From Phaseolus vulgaris (taxonomy: Eukaryota > Streptophyta > Magnoliopsida > Fabales > Fabaceae): a DNA stretch of 64,000 nt. Location of the stretch: NCBI RefSeq assembly GCF_000499845.2, contig NC_023750.2, forward strand, positions 31,745,869 to 31,809,868, read 5' to 3'. Positions 41,482-51,917 of this stretch are shown piece by piece (position 1 is the stretch's first letter; each line of letters starts with the position of its first letter). Made by a program: the position numbers and the translations under genes. A model generated the notes under the pieces. That model did not search any database and was not told the DNA's origin. It saw only the letters and a program-made list of their open reading frames with translations.

Positions 41482-42371
41482 TGTACCGTCCTGGTAGTCG
41501 GAAGTGATGACGTGGCATCCAGCTATTATGTAGGCGTGTTGAGCAGGGCCATGGCTGGCAGAAGGGAAGGAAGTCGGGGGGCTCGTGTGGTCGCCAATTA
41601 TTAAGTTGGCGTGCCCCGGTCTCTAGCATACCTAAACCGGCGGTCACCGGGTTTGAGGTGAAGTCGCCAGATGCGAACCCGTGACCACATGGTTGTCAGG
41701 GATCGCCGAAACAAGGACATCGCCGAAGATGAAGTCAGATAGTCATTTCCTAGCTAGCCAGAGGATGAGGTCGGGGGACAACTTACCTGAGCATACACGG
41801 TGAAGCAAGTAAAGTAGATCATGAAGGCGGCCGACGAGACCACAGGGAAGGTGTGTACGAAGGCACCCGAACTCGCCACTCAGAAGAGATCACGCTCCAA
41901 GGCAGCTATGCACTGAGTTGTGTCATGCATGAGTAACTTAGCCAAAAAGCCAGAAGAGTAAGAAGTGGCGCCCAAGTCAAGGATGCTCCAGATGGTGACA
42001 CGTGTACAGCTGGATGCGAGCCATGTGTCCAGATGTGTAACTGTCAGGAGAGAGAAAGTGCACAGGTATATAAGAGATTCTAACGAACTTTTGAGGTACG
42101 CACGTTTAGATTGCTTCTTTACGCTTGCGAGTCTTGAGTACGCTGAGAGAGAATTTTGCACGGTTCCTTAGAGTTCTTGAGTTTTCTCTTAGTATTTGGT
42201 GATTCAGTCGCTGACTTGGGCGTCGGAGCGTGATCGGCCGCAGCGGCGCCGTTCTGTCTTTTGCAGGTTCTTGAGGTGAATCGCGGTGAAGGACGGAGGC
42301 TAACACGGCGCAGGAGTCGATCCAGGTTTGACGAGGCAAGGTTCTTGCGTCCCGGTCAACAGGCAGGATCA
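41482..42371 (+). mobile_element. Solo Tat gypsy LTR in the F 3' LTR
   Basis: 890 bp, TGTACCGTCC to GGCAGGATCA, in the opposite orientation to B and C. Flanks gcaat (41477-41481) and acaat (42372-42376) form a target duplication with one mismatch. The empty site is present in the F 5' LTR (21576-21587). TATA box TATATAAG at 42067-42074. Confidence 0.93.
42067..42074 (+). promoter_or_regulatory. LTR TATA box (solo Tat LTR)
   Basis: TATATAAG in ggtatataagag, in the same position relative to the LTR start as in C. Confidence 0.6.
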
Positions 42372-42665
42372 ACAATATATACATTAAAATACAACAGGTA
42401 TTGATACAGATTTGAGATCAAAGAAAGATATTCGTTTTTTAAAGAAGTTTTTCGAAGTTTAGCAAGATTGTTGTTAAAGCTTTGCTCTGGTGCAAGAACT
42501 GATCATAGGGCTTCTAGTTTTTGTAATTCCCGGTGTTTTCTATTCTTGCTTAGTTTCCTATAATTCAACTTTGATAAACCTTTGTAAGTGTTGGTGAAAT
42601 CCTGTAAAGTCAGTGGGATTCTGGCTTGAGGTGTGAAGTGTTGCAAAGAGGGTGAGTAGGCTTTG

Positions 42666-42878
42666 AGGTACATTGTTTCTGAGCTTGAAACTAAATACTT
42701 CTAAAATTCTAGTAAGCCCTTTCTAACTTAATCGTCAGAGTGTAATCAACAGGTAGGGCCCCCACTGTTTCAACGGACCCGCGTTCCAGTGCAACAGGAC
42801 GTAGAACAGATTTCAGAAGAGGTAGATTGGGGCTAGCGCTTGTTGCCAAGGTCAACCGACGAGGAAGGCAACTGGAAA
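42666..42878 (+). mobile_element. Fragment of another gypsy LTR
   Basis: The copia-F LTR stops at 42665 and the sequence changes to ggtacattgtttctgag, then acttaatcgtcagagtg, which resembles 450-660 at the left end of the window (gtacattgtctctgaa, acttgatcgtcggagtg). It ends at ...ggaaagaaca, a plausible LTR CA end. The junction looks like a deletion or ectopic recombination point. Confidence 0.5.
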
Positions 42879-43133
42879 GAACAATTTTAATAAAAAAATA
42901 AATTTATTTTTAAATAATTTGTTTAGGAAATGAAATTTAAATTTTTATTGTCGATAAAGTTAAGTAAATTAAATGTAATTAAAATAATTTAATTATTTAG
43001 TTGGTTAAAGTGTTAAAAGTGAATTGACGTAGGATTATTTATAATATAATTAATCTAGGCAAGGTTAAAATTAACACTAATGGAGGAAGCACAAAAGATG
43101 GGGCTTACTAATGTCTGGCTTGAATGTGATTCT
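42879..43133 (+). pseudogene. AT-rich DNA with a LINE RNase H scrap
   Basis: Mostly AT-rich. From about 43049, GKVKINTNGGSTKDG followed in the next frame by LTNVWLECDS resembles the RNase H tail of plant LINE polyproteins (usual patterns VNTDG and ECDS), with the middle missing. Too short for firm assignment. Confidence 0.35.
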
Positions 43134-44261
43134 TGTTGAAACAAGTGGTGTTCAAGCTTTGAAGAATCCAAAACCCTTTGAAGGATGTTGAAGGCTAGGC
43201 TGTGCTTGCTGTTGCTGAGCTGTCTTAGATAGGATATGGGGTAGATTGTATATGTAATCCACTCTTGATTGAATCCAAAGCATAGGCACTCTCAATCTTT
43301 TTAAAAGAAAACTGTTTTTCAAGCTAAGTGAAAAACAACCTGTTGTTTTGTCGAAACAACTGATTGTTTTATACTTATGTGTTTTTAGAAAAGGTTGAAA
43401 ACTGTTTTTATGGTTGACTTGCTGTCAAAACCAAAACAATCGATTGATTCGTGGAAACAATCGATTGTTTGTTTTGGTACCATAACAAAAAAATGGTTTG
43501 TGCTTTGACTAAGCATTAAATGATTTTCTAACTGTTTACGCTCCAGTTTTTAATGCTTTGACCAATCTTTAAATGCAATTAATAGTTTGTTAAGATTTGA
43601 TAACAAACAACAACTTTGATATATACAGAAAAACAGATTTGAGTTTTTCACAGATTTTGAGATTTTGAAAGAGTTGAGATTGCTTAGAGATTGAGTTTGA
43701 TCAAAGAGTGTGAGATAGGATTTTCTCTTGTATTGATTTCAGATTTCATTCTGTAACAAGTGTAATCCTTGTATCTGTTGAAAGAAACATTGTGTGTTTG
43801 CTAAGAAGTGTTGTGTGTTCTTGAGGGGATCAAGATCAGCATTCTTAGTGTTGGTGTGTTGACCAAGAGGAGTGTGTGTCTTGAGGGGATCAAGGTCACT
43901 TCCTTGGTTGTTGTGTAAGTGATCTAGGTTTGATTGCTTAGTGGATTTCCTCAGTGGTTTCTACGAAGACTGGATGTAGCTCTGGGTTTAGAGTGAACCA
44001 GTATAAACATCTGTGTGCATTCTCTCTATCCTTAATCTCTTTAAATTCAATTTTAATATTTGCAAACTGGTATAAACAACCGATTGTTTCTGCGAAACAA
44101 CCGATTGTTTTTCTGGTGCTGTGCTTTTTGCTTTGTGTTTTGGCAAACTGAATTCCTTATCAATTGTTTCTTGAAGTAATTTCATTCTTGGCTTAAATAT
44201 TTGCGAAAACTCTCTTTAAACAATTCACCCCCCCTCTAGTTTAAAGCTATACTTTCTAACA
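43134..44261 (+). mobile_element. 5' LTR of copia element G
   Basis: tgttgaaacaagtgg to tttctaaca, 1128 bp, directly followed by a primer-site-like atcggcatcaagagc. Three palindrome pairs, each spaced 21 bp: 43336/43357, 43437/43458 and 44077/44098. It is close to the solo LTR at 23731-24879. Confidence 0.88.
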
Positions 44262-44322
44262 ATCGGCATCAAGAGCTTGGTTCTTGAAATTTATTCAAGT
44301 GTGATCCTAAAACTGTTTTTTG

Positions 44323-45525
44323 ATGGCTGATAGACTACCTTTTGGGGAAGGTGCTTCATTCAACAGACCACCTCCGTTTTGTGGTTTGAACTACCAATTT
44401 TGGAAAGTAAGAATGAAAATCTTTGTGGAATCACTTGACAAAGGTATTTGGGATGCAATTGAAAATGGTCCTTTTGTCCCAAAGTTTGGAAAAGATGGAT
44501 CTTCCATTGAAAAGCCTTGGTCTAAATGGACTGATTCTGAAAGCAAGAAGGCCAAATTCGATTGCATTGCCAAAAACATAATAACCTCTGCTTTAAATTC
44601 AGATGAGTTTTTTAGGGTCTCTTAAGGCAAATCAACAAAAGAAATGTGGGACACCTTGGAGGTAACTCATGAAGGTACAAATGAGGTAAAGAGAGCTAGG
44701 AAGCATACTCTAATCCAAGAGTATGAGATGTTCAGAATGCTCAAAGGTGAAACAATTGCTAAGGTGCAGAAAAGATTCAAGCACATCATTAATGATCTCA
44801 TGAGCCTTGTCAAGACCTTTGAAAAATAAGAGCTAAACATCAAGATTTTAAAATGTCTTAATAGAGCATGGCAAGCTAAGGTAACTGCTATATCCGAATC
44901 TAAAGATCTAACATCCTTGAGTGTGGCTTCTTTGTTTGGCAAGCTTAGGAAACATTAGTTAGAGATGAATCGACTCAATGTTCAAGAAAGCGAAGACAAG
45001 CACGTAAGGAGCATAGCCTTAAAAGCTTCCAAGCACAAAGGCAAACAAGAATCCAACGATGATAGTGATGAAGAAAACCTTAGCTTGTTGTCAAGAAAGT
45101 TCAGCAAATTCTTGAAGAGGAACCGCAACAAGGATAACAACAAAGATAGGTATGGAAACAAGAAATCCAATGATTTTAATTCCAATAACTATACTTGTTT
45201 TGGTTGTGGTGAGCAAGGTCACATAAAGGCAAATTGTCCAAACAAAAGCAAGGAGAAAAAGCCTAGCTACAAGGAAAAGAAGGGTAAGACAAAGAGAGCC
45301 TATATAGCGTGGGATGAGAATGAGATCATCATCAAGCTCTTCATCAAGTGAAGATGAGAAAGCAAACATCTGTTTGATTGCTGAAGATAATGATGAATCC
45401 TGCAACTCAAGTGAAGTAAGTTCTTGTGCTTCTTTAAATGAACAAAATTATAGTTAATTGCTTGAAGCTTTTCAAGAAACTCACGATGAAGCTAATCGAT
45501 TGGTGCTTTCAAACAACCGAGTGAG
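44323..45525 (+). pseudogene. copia G gag (truncated, three stops)
   Basis: Starts MADRLPFGEGASFNRPPPF, then NYQFWKVRMKIFVESLDKGI, MWDTLEVTHEGTNEVKRA, HTLIQEYEMFRMLKGE, FKHIINDL, and the zinc knuckle CFGCGEQGHIKANC (CCHC) in a basic region, followed by a serine-rich acidic segment and EAFQETHDEANRLVLSNN. Stops interrupt at about 44623, 44827 and 44956, and further frame breaks follow near 45350. At 45525 the copia sequence ends and a gypsy pol fragment begins, so pol and 3' LTR of G are absent. It is homologous to F gag, and shows which middle part F has lost. Confidence 0.82.
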
Positions 45526-46373
45526 GGGTGATCGTCATCAAGTTTGACCAGAAGGTGGCGAGAAAGTGCTATGAGAATAGTCTGAAAAGTAGAAGGGGAG
45601 TGTGTATGGTCGCCACCTAAGCGAAAGCCACCAGCGAGAGGCAACCTGGGCCTGCTGGTGAGGTTCAAAAAGAGGAGATTGAAGGGAAGAAGTTCAAGCT
45701 CGACTCCTCACTAGGCCAAGAGATGCAAGACCAGATCGTCGAAGTGATAGCGAGGCACATGAATGCTTTTTCATGGTCTTTTACAAACATGCCCGACATA
45801 GATCTTGACTTCTTATGTCATAGACTTACTATGGATAAGAAGGTCAGACCAGTGATACAGAGGAAAAGGAAGCTCAATAAGGAGAGATGCCTAGTCGTCA
45901 AAGAGGAAACCCAAAAGCTCTTGAAAGATGGCCACATAAGGGAAATCCAATACCCTGAGTGGTTGACGAACATAGTATTGGTGAATAAGACAAACGAAAG
46001 GTGGAAAATGTGCGTCGACTTTACAAACCTGAATAAGGCATATCCTAAGGATTCCTATCCGTTGCCCAGCATGGATTCCTTGGTGGACAACGCTTCAGGG
46101 TGCCGACTTCTGAGCTTTCTATACGCATTCTCGGGGTATAATCAGGTTCGCATGCGCCCTCGCGATGAGTGCAAGACCGCATTCATGACGGAGCTCTCCA
46201 ACTGTTGTTATAGAGTCATGCCTTTTGGGTTGAAGAATGCTGGCGCTACCTATCAAAGGTTGATGGATAGGATTCTCGCCCCCATGATTGGGCGAAATGT
46301 ACAAGCATATATGGACAACATGGTCTTCACTCGGAATAAAGGGATCAGAACGTCGCTGATCTGGAAGATCTAT
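45526..46373 (+). pseudogene. Tat-lineage pol fragment (protease-RT linker and RT)
   Basis: Opens in the linker (VIVIKFDQKVARKCYENSLK, as in B/C), then an open frame from 45723: HMNAFSWSFTNMPDIDLDF, KMCVDFTNLNKAYPKDSYPL, MPFGLKNAGATYQRLMD and RNVQAYMDNM. The catalytic YVDD of reverse transcriptase reads YMDN, which would abolish activity. After a one-base shift, QNVADLEDL follows, and the fragment stops where a CACTA-like terminus starts (46374). It has the opposite orientation to A-D. Confidence 0.82.
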
Positions 46374-46460
46374 CACTACAAAAATTATTGATTTTAAGAG
46401 AGGTTTATTAGTGGAGGTTATAATAACCTCTACTAAGACACTCACATTGTGGAGGTTTTC
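46374..46460 (+). mobile_element. Possible CACTA transposon terminus
   Basis: cactacaaaaattattg is a typical CACTA end and is followed by short subterminal motifs in both orientations (gtggaggttataataacctc, gtggaggttttctaaacccc). It interrupts the pol fragment exactly. I found no opposite end (..tttgtagtg) in the window, so the rest of the element may be lost. Confidence 0.45.
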
Positions 46461-47428
46461 TAAACCCCTGATAATTACTTAATAAATTACAATAATTTTA
46501 TTTTTAGTAGTATTCTAAGTTTAAGAAAGTCTTGAAAACTTTTTCTTAAAAAGTTTTACCCTTAGAAATTGTATATATATTTATTGATTTTGTATGAAAT
46601 TAGTTTGTAACGTTTCTTTAATTCTTAGAAACAAATTCCTGTTGAGAACCACGAAAGGACGCTAATGTGGTCAAGGTTAATTTTGTCAATTTTTATTTGA
46701 AAACTTGTGAGAGAATATTGAGAGAAGGTAGGGTAAAATCGAAGAAAAGAAGGGAGCACCGACGAAGAAACAAATGCAGAGACGATCACTGAGGGTGGAA
46801 AATTTTCGAACTTGGAAGATTGAAAAGGGATTCCATTCGGATACGCTCATCAAATCAAACATATAAGGTTTAGGGTTTTTCATGGTAGAATTGATTTAGG
46901 GTTGGGTTCTCTTACGTTTTCTGCTTTCACTTTGTGCGTTTGCAACATGTCTTCACGACTATCCTTTGACGACATGTTAGGGTCTCTAATGTTTCTCTCA
47001 ATTTTCTCCCTTTTAACTTCAATACATCTCCAAATTTTATCAGATGCACCGTCGGTTATTTTACGATTTTCTTGCCATGTTGTTGTTCTTTTTGTTACGT
47101 GGATCGTACAATTAAGATTTGTTGTCAATTAGCCTGGTAGATTAATTTTTCGTATTCAATGGTATATTGTTTTCACCATTTTTTAAATGTGATCAAAACA
47201 AATATAATGGATGATCAGTGAAACTGAGTTGTTTTTTTCATTTATGTATTCTCTTGTATACCTTTGGTTCAAAAGTATGTGTATGCTAGCAAACATGTAT
47301 CTTACAATTGTTGATTGAAATTTGTTGTATGATTATAAACAAGGATTTTGCCAGAAAGAATCCTTAGTTTACAAAACATATCTTCTGATGCATTGTTTCA
47401 CTAACATTTCTTTCATTTTTTACAATAG
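46461..47428. other. Unassigned DNA left of the UXS pseudogene
   Basis: No confident coding region. It could include 5' exon or UTR sequence of the UXS-like pseudogene, since the first recognisable exon starts within the protein, but nothing matches well enough to call. Confidence 0.3.
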
Positions 47429-49160
47429 TCTAACATGAGAATCTTGATCACGGGAGGAGCTGGATTCATTAGTTCTCACCTAGTTGATAGATTGATGGAA
47501 TATGAAAAAAAATGAGGTTAGATAATTGGTTTATTATGATTTTTAACAGCTTATTTTGTTGACATAACTTCTAATCAAGTCATTCTTGTCCATTACTACT
47601 TCACTGGATCAAAGGATAATCTAAAAAAATGGATGGGCCATTCGAGATTTGAGTTGATTCGTCATGGTATAATCTGCTTTTGTTCACTATTCAACTATCT
47701 TATACAATAAATTGTTGTGCTCATGATAGACCGAAGGATGGGAAGTGATTTATATTAAAAGTTTGAAGGCTTCAAATGATCCTTCTATCCACAAAAGCTC
47801 TACAGTTGTTGCACAACAAAATTCAATAGTTATATTTTAGATTTTAGTTGTTTCATTAATAAACTTCAGTGTTTCTTAGTTTGTTGTATGCTATTCTCGA
47901 GCGATATTATAATGATATCTTAGTTTATTTTGTATATTATGTTTATAATGTCTGAAAATTGATAATGCTGATGCACATTTTCATTATGATTCTTGAGTAG
48001 ATATCACTAAAACTTTGATGATTAAAGTTGATCAGATCTACCATCTTGCATGCCCTATTATGAAGTGGACTTTAAACCTAACTCAACCCCATAAAACCGG
48101 CTCATGAGGTGAAGTTTGCACCCACTTGTATACAATGAAATGTCCTAATCTCTAGTCGATGTGGGATCTCCAACACACCCTCTCACGCTGAGATTGACAG
48201 CTCGTGCATGGGATAACATATTATGAGTGGTCTGATAACGGCCCGATAGCGGGTGGTCTGATAAGCCCAACAAACACTCGCTAGGATAGGCTCGAAATGG
48301 CTCTGATACCATATTACAAAGTGGAATTTAAGCCTAACTCAACCCCATAAAACCGACTCATGAGGTTGAGGTTTGCACCCACTTATATACAATGAAATGT
48401 CTTAATATCTAGTCGATGTGGGATCTCCAACACGCCCCCTCACGCTGAGAGTGACAGCTCGTGCGTGGCAACCAAGCTATCTCCTAACAAGTATTGGTCA
48501 TCGTGCGGTATTCTGCATTCGCTGATGATCTTGATATGTTTGTCTGTTTTTTTTACTTTCATGAGATTATAGAAGAACCAAGAAAAATGCAATACCTAGA
48601 TACTGATCTCCGAGTTGTCAATGTCAGATATATATCTCCTATTTTCTACAAATATAATCTTGTGAAGGTATAGTTTTGATTCTTATTTTGTCTGTATTTT
48701 GTTATTTTTTGGTTGGCATGCTAACATATTTTTTGCAATTGTTGACGGTTTTGCTTTTAACATTCATTTCTTAGTCATTCGCCCATTATGTGGCATTCTG
48801 CAATCTTCTATATATTTATTCTACAACCATTTATCTTTCATTATTCATTTCCTGAAAGTTTTGTTTTTCTGTTGATCCTTAAGAAATTATGTAATAGGTA
48901 AGGAGATAATAATTTTTGCAGAGACAATGAAGACAAATGTGATTGGCACACTGAACGTGCTTGGGCTTGCAAAGCAAGATATAGTAAGGTTGGGAAATTT
49001 CTTTGGAATTCAATAATTTCAACTTCTATCACCTTTTTATTTATCTTTTTGGGTAAAGTCTTACTACTTATTTCATTTTTTGTCAGGATTCTACTTACAT
49101 CAACATCTCTATTTTTTATCAGATTAGGAAAATGTGAACCCTATTGGTACATGCTTTTAT
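47429..49160 (+). pseudogene. UDP-xylose synthase-like (UXS) pseudogene, with introns
   Basis: The functional family converts UDP-glucuronate to UDP-xylose for cell-wall polysaccharides. Exon pieces in order: 47429-47516 (NMRILITGGAGFISSHLVDR, the Rossmann GGxGFI motif); 47579-47666 (YFTGSKDNLKKWMGHSRFEL then IRH); 48018-48055 (VDQIYHLACP); 48635-48666 (SPIFYKYNLVK); 48922-48990 (TMKTNVIGTLNVLGLAK); about 49130-49153 (ENVNPIG). AG acceptors and GT donors remain at several edges, so this was a normal gene copy and not a retrocopy. Defects: an extra A in an A run (47504-47512) shifts the first exon; a TRIM-like element sits after LACP; the STSEVYG segment, catalytic YxxxK and everything later are missing. 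Assigned from remembered family motifs. Confidence 0.75.
48056..48470 (-). mobile_element. TRIM-like miniature LTR retrotransposon in the UXS pseudogene
   Basis: Two direct repeats of about 158 bp (48056-48213 and 48312-48470) flank only 98 bp. The inner side of the right repeat carries ggctctgatacca (48299-48311); on the minus strand this is TGGTATCAGAGCC, the primer site for initiator Met-tRNA. The repeats share aactcaaccccataaaacc and gatgtgggatctccaacac. There is no coding capacity. Flanking 5-mers (tgccc, accaa) do not match, so the edges or one flank have changed. Outer ends read TA instead of TG. Confidence 0.75.
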
Positions 49161-49714
49161 CTATGTCTCTATCTCTATCTTTTTGCTTCTTAAATGAGAT
49201 TGTATTTCTGCTAAACCAACCCTATATGTTATACAACCCAATATGTTTGTATCTTTCATCTTTTAATTACGTTACTTAAATGGAGTTGGGGTCTTGGGTA
49301 ATTAATTTGGACACCCTTGTTAACTCTTCTCATAAACTGAGATATTACAATTATTAATCAAGCAAAATAAGTAAACTAAAATTGCATTTAAAATTTAAGG
49401 AATAAATGTGTAACTTTTTTTTCTCTTATAGAATAAAATAAAACATAAACATGTAATTGAAATTTAAACTGAAAAACATTAAGTGTTGATTTGAATTTCA
49501 CTGACAACATTCAAACCAATTTTTCGTTTCCTTTCCTTGGATATATTTTCCACATATTTATTATTATTTTTATCAGATTTAGTTAAAAGTCAAAATCCAA
49601 TAAAAATTTAACTAAAATAAATTACTTATTTTTTGAACTTTAAGTTAAATGGATCTTAACTTAAAAAGAATGTTTTATTTTTATTTTTAGGTAAATCCCA
49701 ACAGGGGATTTAAT
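49161..49714. other. AT-rich DNA, nothing recognised
   Basis: No gene. A phrase at about 49548-49585 (ccacatatttattattattt) recurs at 50890-50921, immediately left of element D. Confidence 0.5.
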
Positions 49715-50811
49715 GATGTAAAATATATGACCTTAAACGAGAGGAGGGGTTTTCACAAGGGGAATTGTTTAAAGGGGTTTTCACAAACTTTTTAGGCTAG
49801 AATGAAATTCTTTGCAAGAAACCAGATGACGAATTTAGTTAGCCAAGAAACAAAGCACAAAACAGCAAAGCACCAGAAAAACAATCGGTTGTTTATACCA
49901 GCAAATCAACAACAACTGAATTTAAATGAGTTTAAGGGAAGAAAGAGATACACAAATAGTTTATACTGGTTCACTCTTAAACCAAGAGCTACATCCAGTC
50001 CCCAGAATCCACTAGGCAATCCACTAAGCAATCAAATACAGATTACACACAAAACCACCAAAGAAGTGACTTTGAACCCCTCAAGAAACACACTTCCTTT
50101 GGCACAACACACACCAAGAATGTTGATCTTGGCAACCTCAAGAGCACACAACACTCCTTGGCTTACAACACCAGAATGTACAAAATATTCAGAATGAATT
50201 ACACTTGTTACAGAATGAACTGAAATCAATACAGATGTAATCCTATTCCACTCTCTCTTGAGAGAACTAAAGCTGAATAGTGAATGTTCAAATCTTGAAA
50301 GCAATCTCTCTCAAATTGAAAAACTCAAATTTATTTTTCTCTTTCCTTGTTTGTTATAAAACATAAACAAACTATTTATAGCTTTCAAAGATTGGTCAAA
50401 GCATTTAAAACAGGAGCGCATTCAGTTTGAAAATCATTTAAAGCACACTCAACTAACAAAACAAATTCTGTTAGGATTTTCAAACGAACAATCGATTGAA
50501 AGCACGAAACAATCGATTGTTTTGGTTTGACAGCAAGTCAACCAACCAAAACAGTTTTCAACCTTTTCAAAAACACCTAAGAGTAAAACAATCGGTTGTT
50601 TCGACAAAACAACAGGTTGTTTTTCCCTTAGTTTGAAAAACACTTTAAACTTAAAAAGATTTGAAAACACTTTAGCTTTAGATTCAACAAAGAGTGAATT
50701 ACATAGATAAACTACCCATATCCTATCCTAAACACAACAGCAACTTCAGCCTTCCATCAAACACTAGGATTTGGATTCTTCAAAGCCTTTGATCACACTT
50801 GATTCAACAAA
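49715..50811 (-). mobile_element. copia-G LTR, minus orientation
   Basis: Reverse-complement match to the G LTR: it ends (plus) at gattcaaca, the complement of TGTTGAATC, and includes the equivalents of the G promoter and palindrome blocks. Pairs at 50489/50510 and 50589/50610 keep the 21-bp spacing. At 49882 only one palindrome of the third pair remains. The left edge is diffuse. Solo LTR or truncated element. Confidence 0.7.
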
Positions 50812-50921
50812 TGCATCTGGTTTGTATGAATTTTGTTGAGAAAAAGTTTACCTATGAGAAAAAATATTACACACATTGTAACCCATTGTCCACATATTTA
50901 TTATTTTTTTATAAGATTTAG

Positions 50922-51901
50922 TGATCCAGCCGGTTGACTAAAGACAAGAATGTTGCTTCGTCACGATCTATACGCACCAGCTTCAACGCTACGTGTACTT
51001 CAAGTCTTCGTTCCAATCTTCCTCGGATAAGAAACTGAAATTACAGAGCAGCGCCACGGCGGCCGGTGTACTTCTACGATCAAGTCAACAGCAGGAACAC
51101 CAAAAACTCAGAGAAACTGGATTATGTGGAACCGTGCTCAAGTGCTCTTTCTTAGCAAAATGAATCGTAATCAAGAATCCCCCTCAAATTCTGTTAAGTT
51201 CATTTGTTATACCTATGCATTTTCTCTCTCAGACAGTTACACTCTTCGACACGTGGCTCGTATCCAACTCTACACGTGTCATCATCTGGGCTAAAGTAAC
51301 TCAAACGTCATTTCTATGTATCTCGTTACGCGACTAAGTTACCCATACAAGGAGTAACCTAGCACGTAACGCACTCTGGAATGCACACCTGACAAGGCTA
51401 GTACCAAAATGCAACAGAGTACACCACCTCTGCGGTACCGCCTGTTGCAAGTGCCACCTTCTTCACTAACACGCCATGCATGTTCTAGCTAAGGAAACCT
51501 TACTATCAATGAATGCCCTGGGAAACCCTATTACAGATGGGCAAGCTGCTTCCTCTAACTCACTTCTCATGTTGGGACATGATCACCTCGTATCTTAACC
51601 TCTATGTTCCATACTGATGTTTACACACCTATACCTCCTAACAACTTTAATTAAGTCTACTGAAACATCCAGTGATGTGCTTCTTACGGCGATCCCTGAC
51701 CACTTGATCTTCTATTCAAACACGGCGATGACATGAAACTCCGGCGACAACCGACTATGTACACTAGAGAACGCCGCATCGAATGGCGACTATGTTAACC
51801 TCTTGACTACTCGTCTTTCTCTCGACCACGTGTCACTCCAGGCATGCTCCACATAGTCACTCACTGTCCACACCATCACACCCGATGACCTGACCGATAC
51901 A
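50922..51901 (-). mobile_element. 3' LTR of element D
   Basis: Plus strand tgatccagccgg to ctgaccgataca, 980 bp, TG..CA on the minus strand. G-boxes at 51250-51255 and 51273-51278 have the same 23-bp spacing as in B and C. Confidence 0.85.
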
Positions 51902-51917
51902 CAAGCCCCCAAGTCTT
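51902..51917 (-). other. Polypurine tract of element D
   Basis: Minus strand AAGACTTGGGGGCTTG next to the 3' LTR. Confidence 0.78.

Larger units (their letters stand above)
21156..42665 (+). mobile_element. Ty1/copia element F, host of five nested insertions
   Basis: Order: 5' LTR (21156-22008), primer-binding site, gag pieces (22070-22417, 23416-23730, 24885-25042, 37300-37526), an extra 3' ORF (38453-39042, 39936-40572), polypurine tracts, 3' LTR (from 41054, cut at 42665). Interruptions: solo LTR 22418-23410, solo copia-G LTR 23731-24879, gypsy C 25048-37294, solo gypsy LTR 39046-39930, and solo Tat LTR 41482-42371 in the 3' LTR. Without these, about 5.3 kb remain, and no protease, integrase or reverse transcriptase is recognisable. 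The primer site and gag type suit the SIRE-like branch, a family-level inference. Confidence 0.82.
41054..42665 (+). mobile_element. 3' LTR of copia F, split by a solo LTR and truncated
   Basis: Starts tgttgaacattgg. It is interrupted at 41482-42371 and breaks off at 42665, about 150 bp before its expected end. It has two palindrome pairs spaced 21 bp (41233/41254 and 41334/41355), as in the 5' LTR. Confidence 0.85.

Noticed and set aside
41880..42384. Minus-strand open frames inside the solo Tat LTR
   Set aside because: The same short frames appear in every LTR copy in varying length and break at indels; the sequence is an LTR.
48056..48470. Cassandra-type TRIM with 5S rRNA-like LTR
   Set aside because: I see no 5S rRNA-like A box or C box in the repeats; only the general TRIM layout is supported.
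49049..49279. Small hydrophobic protein gene
   Set aside because: The frame overlaps UXS pseudogene exon remnants in another frame and has no start context or conserved motif.
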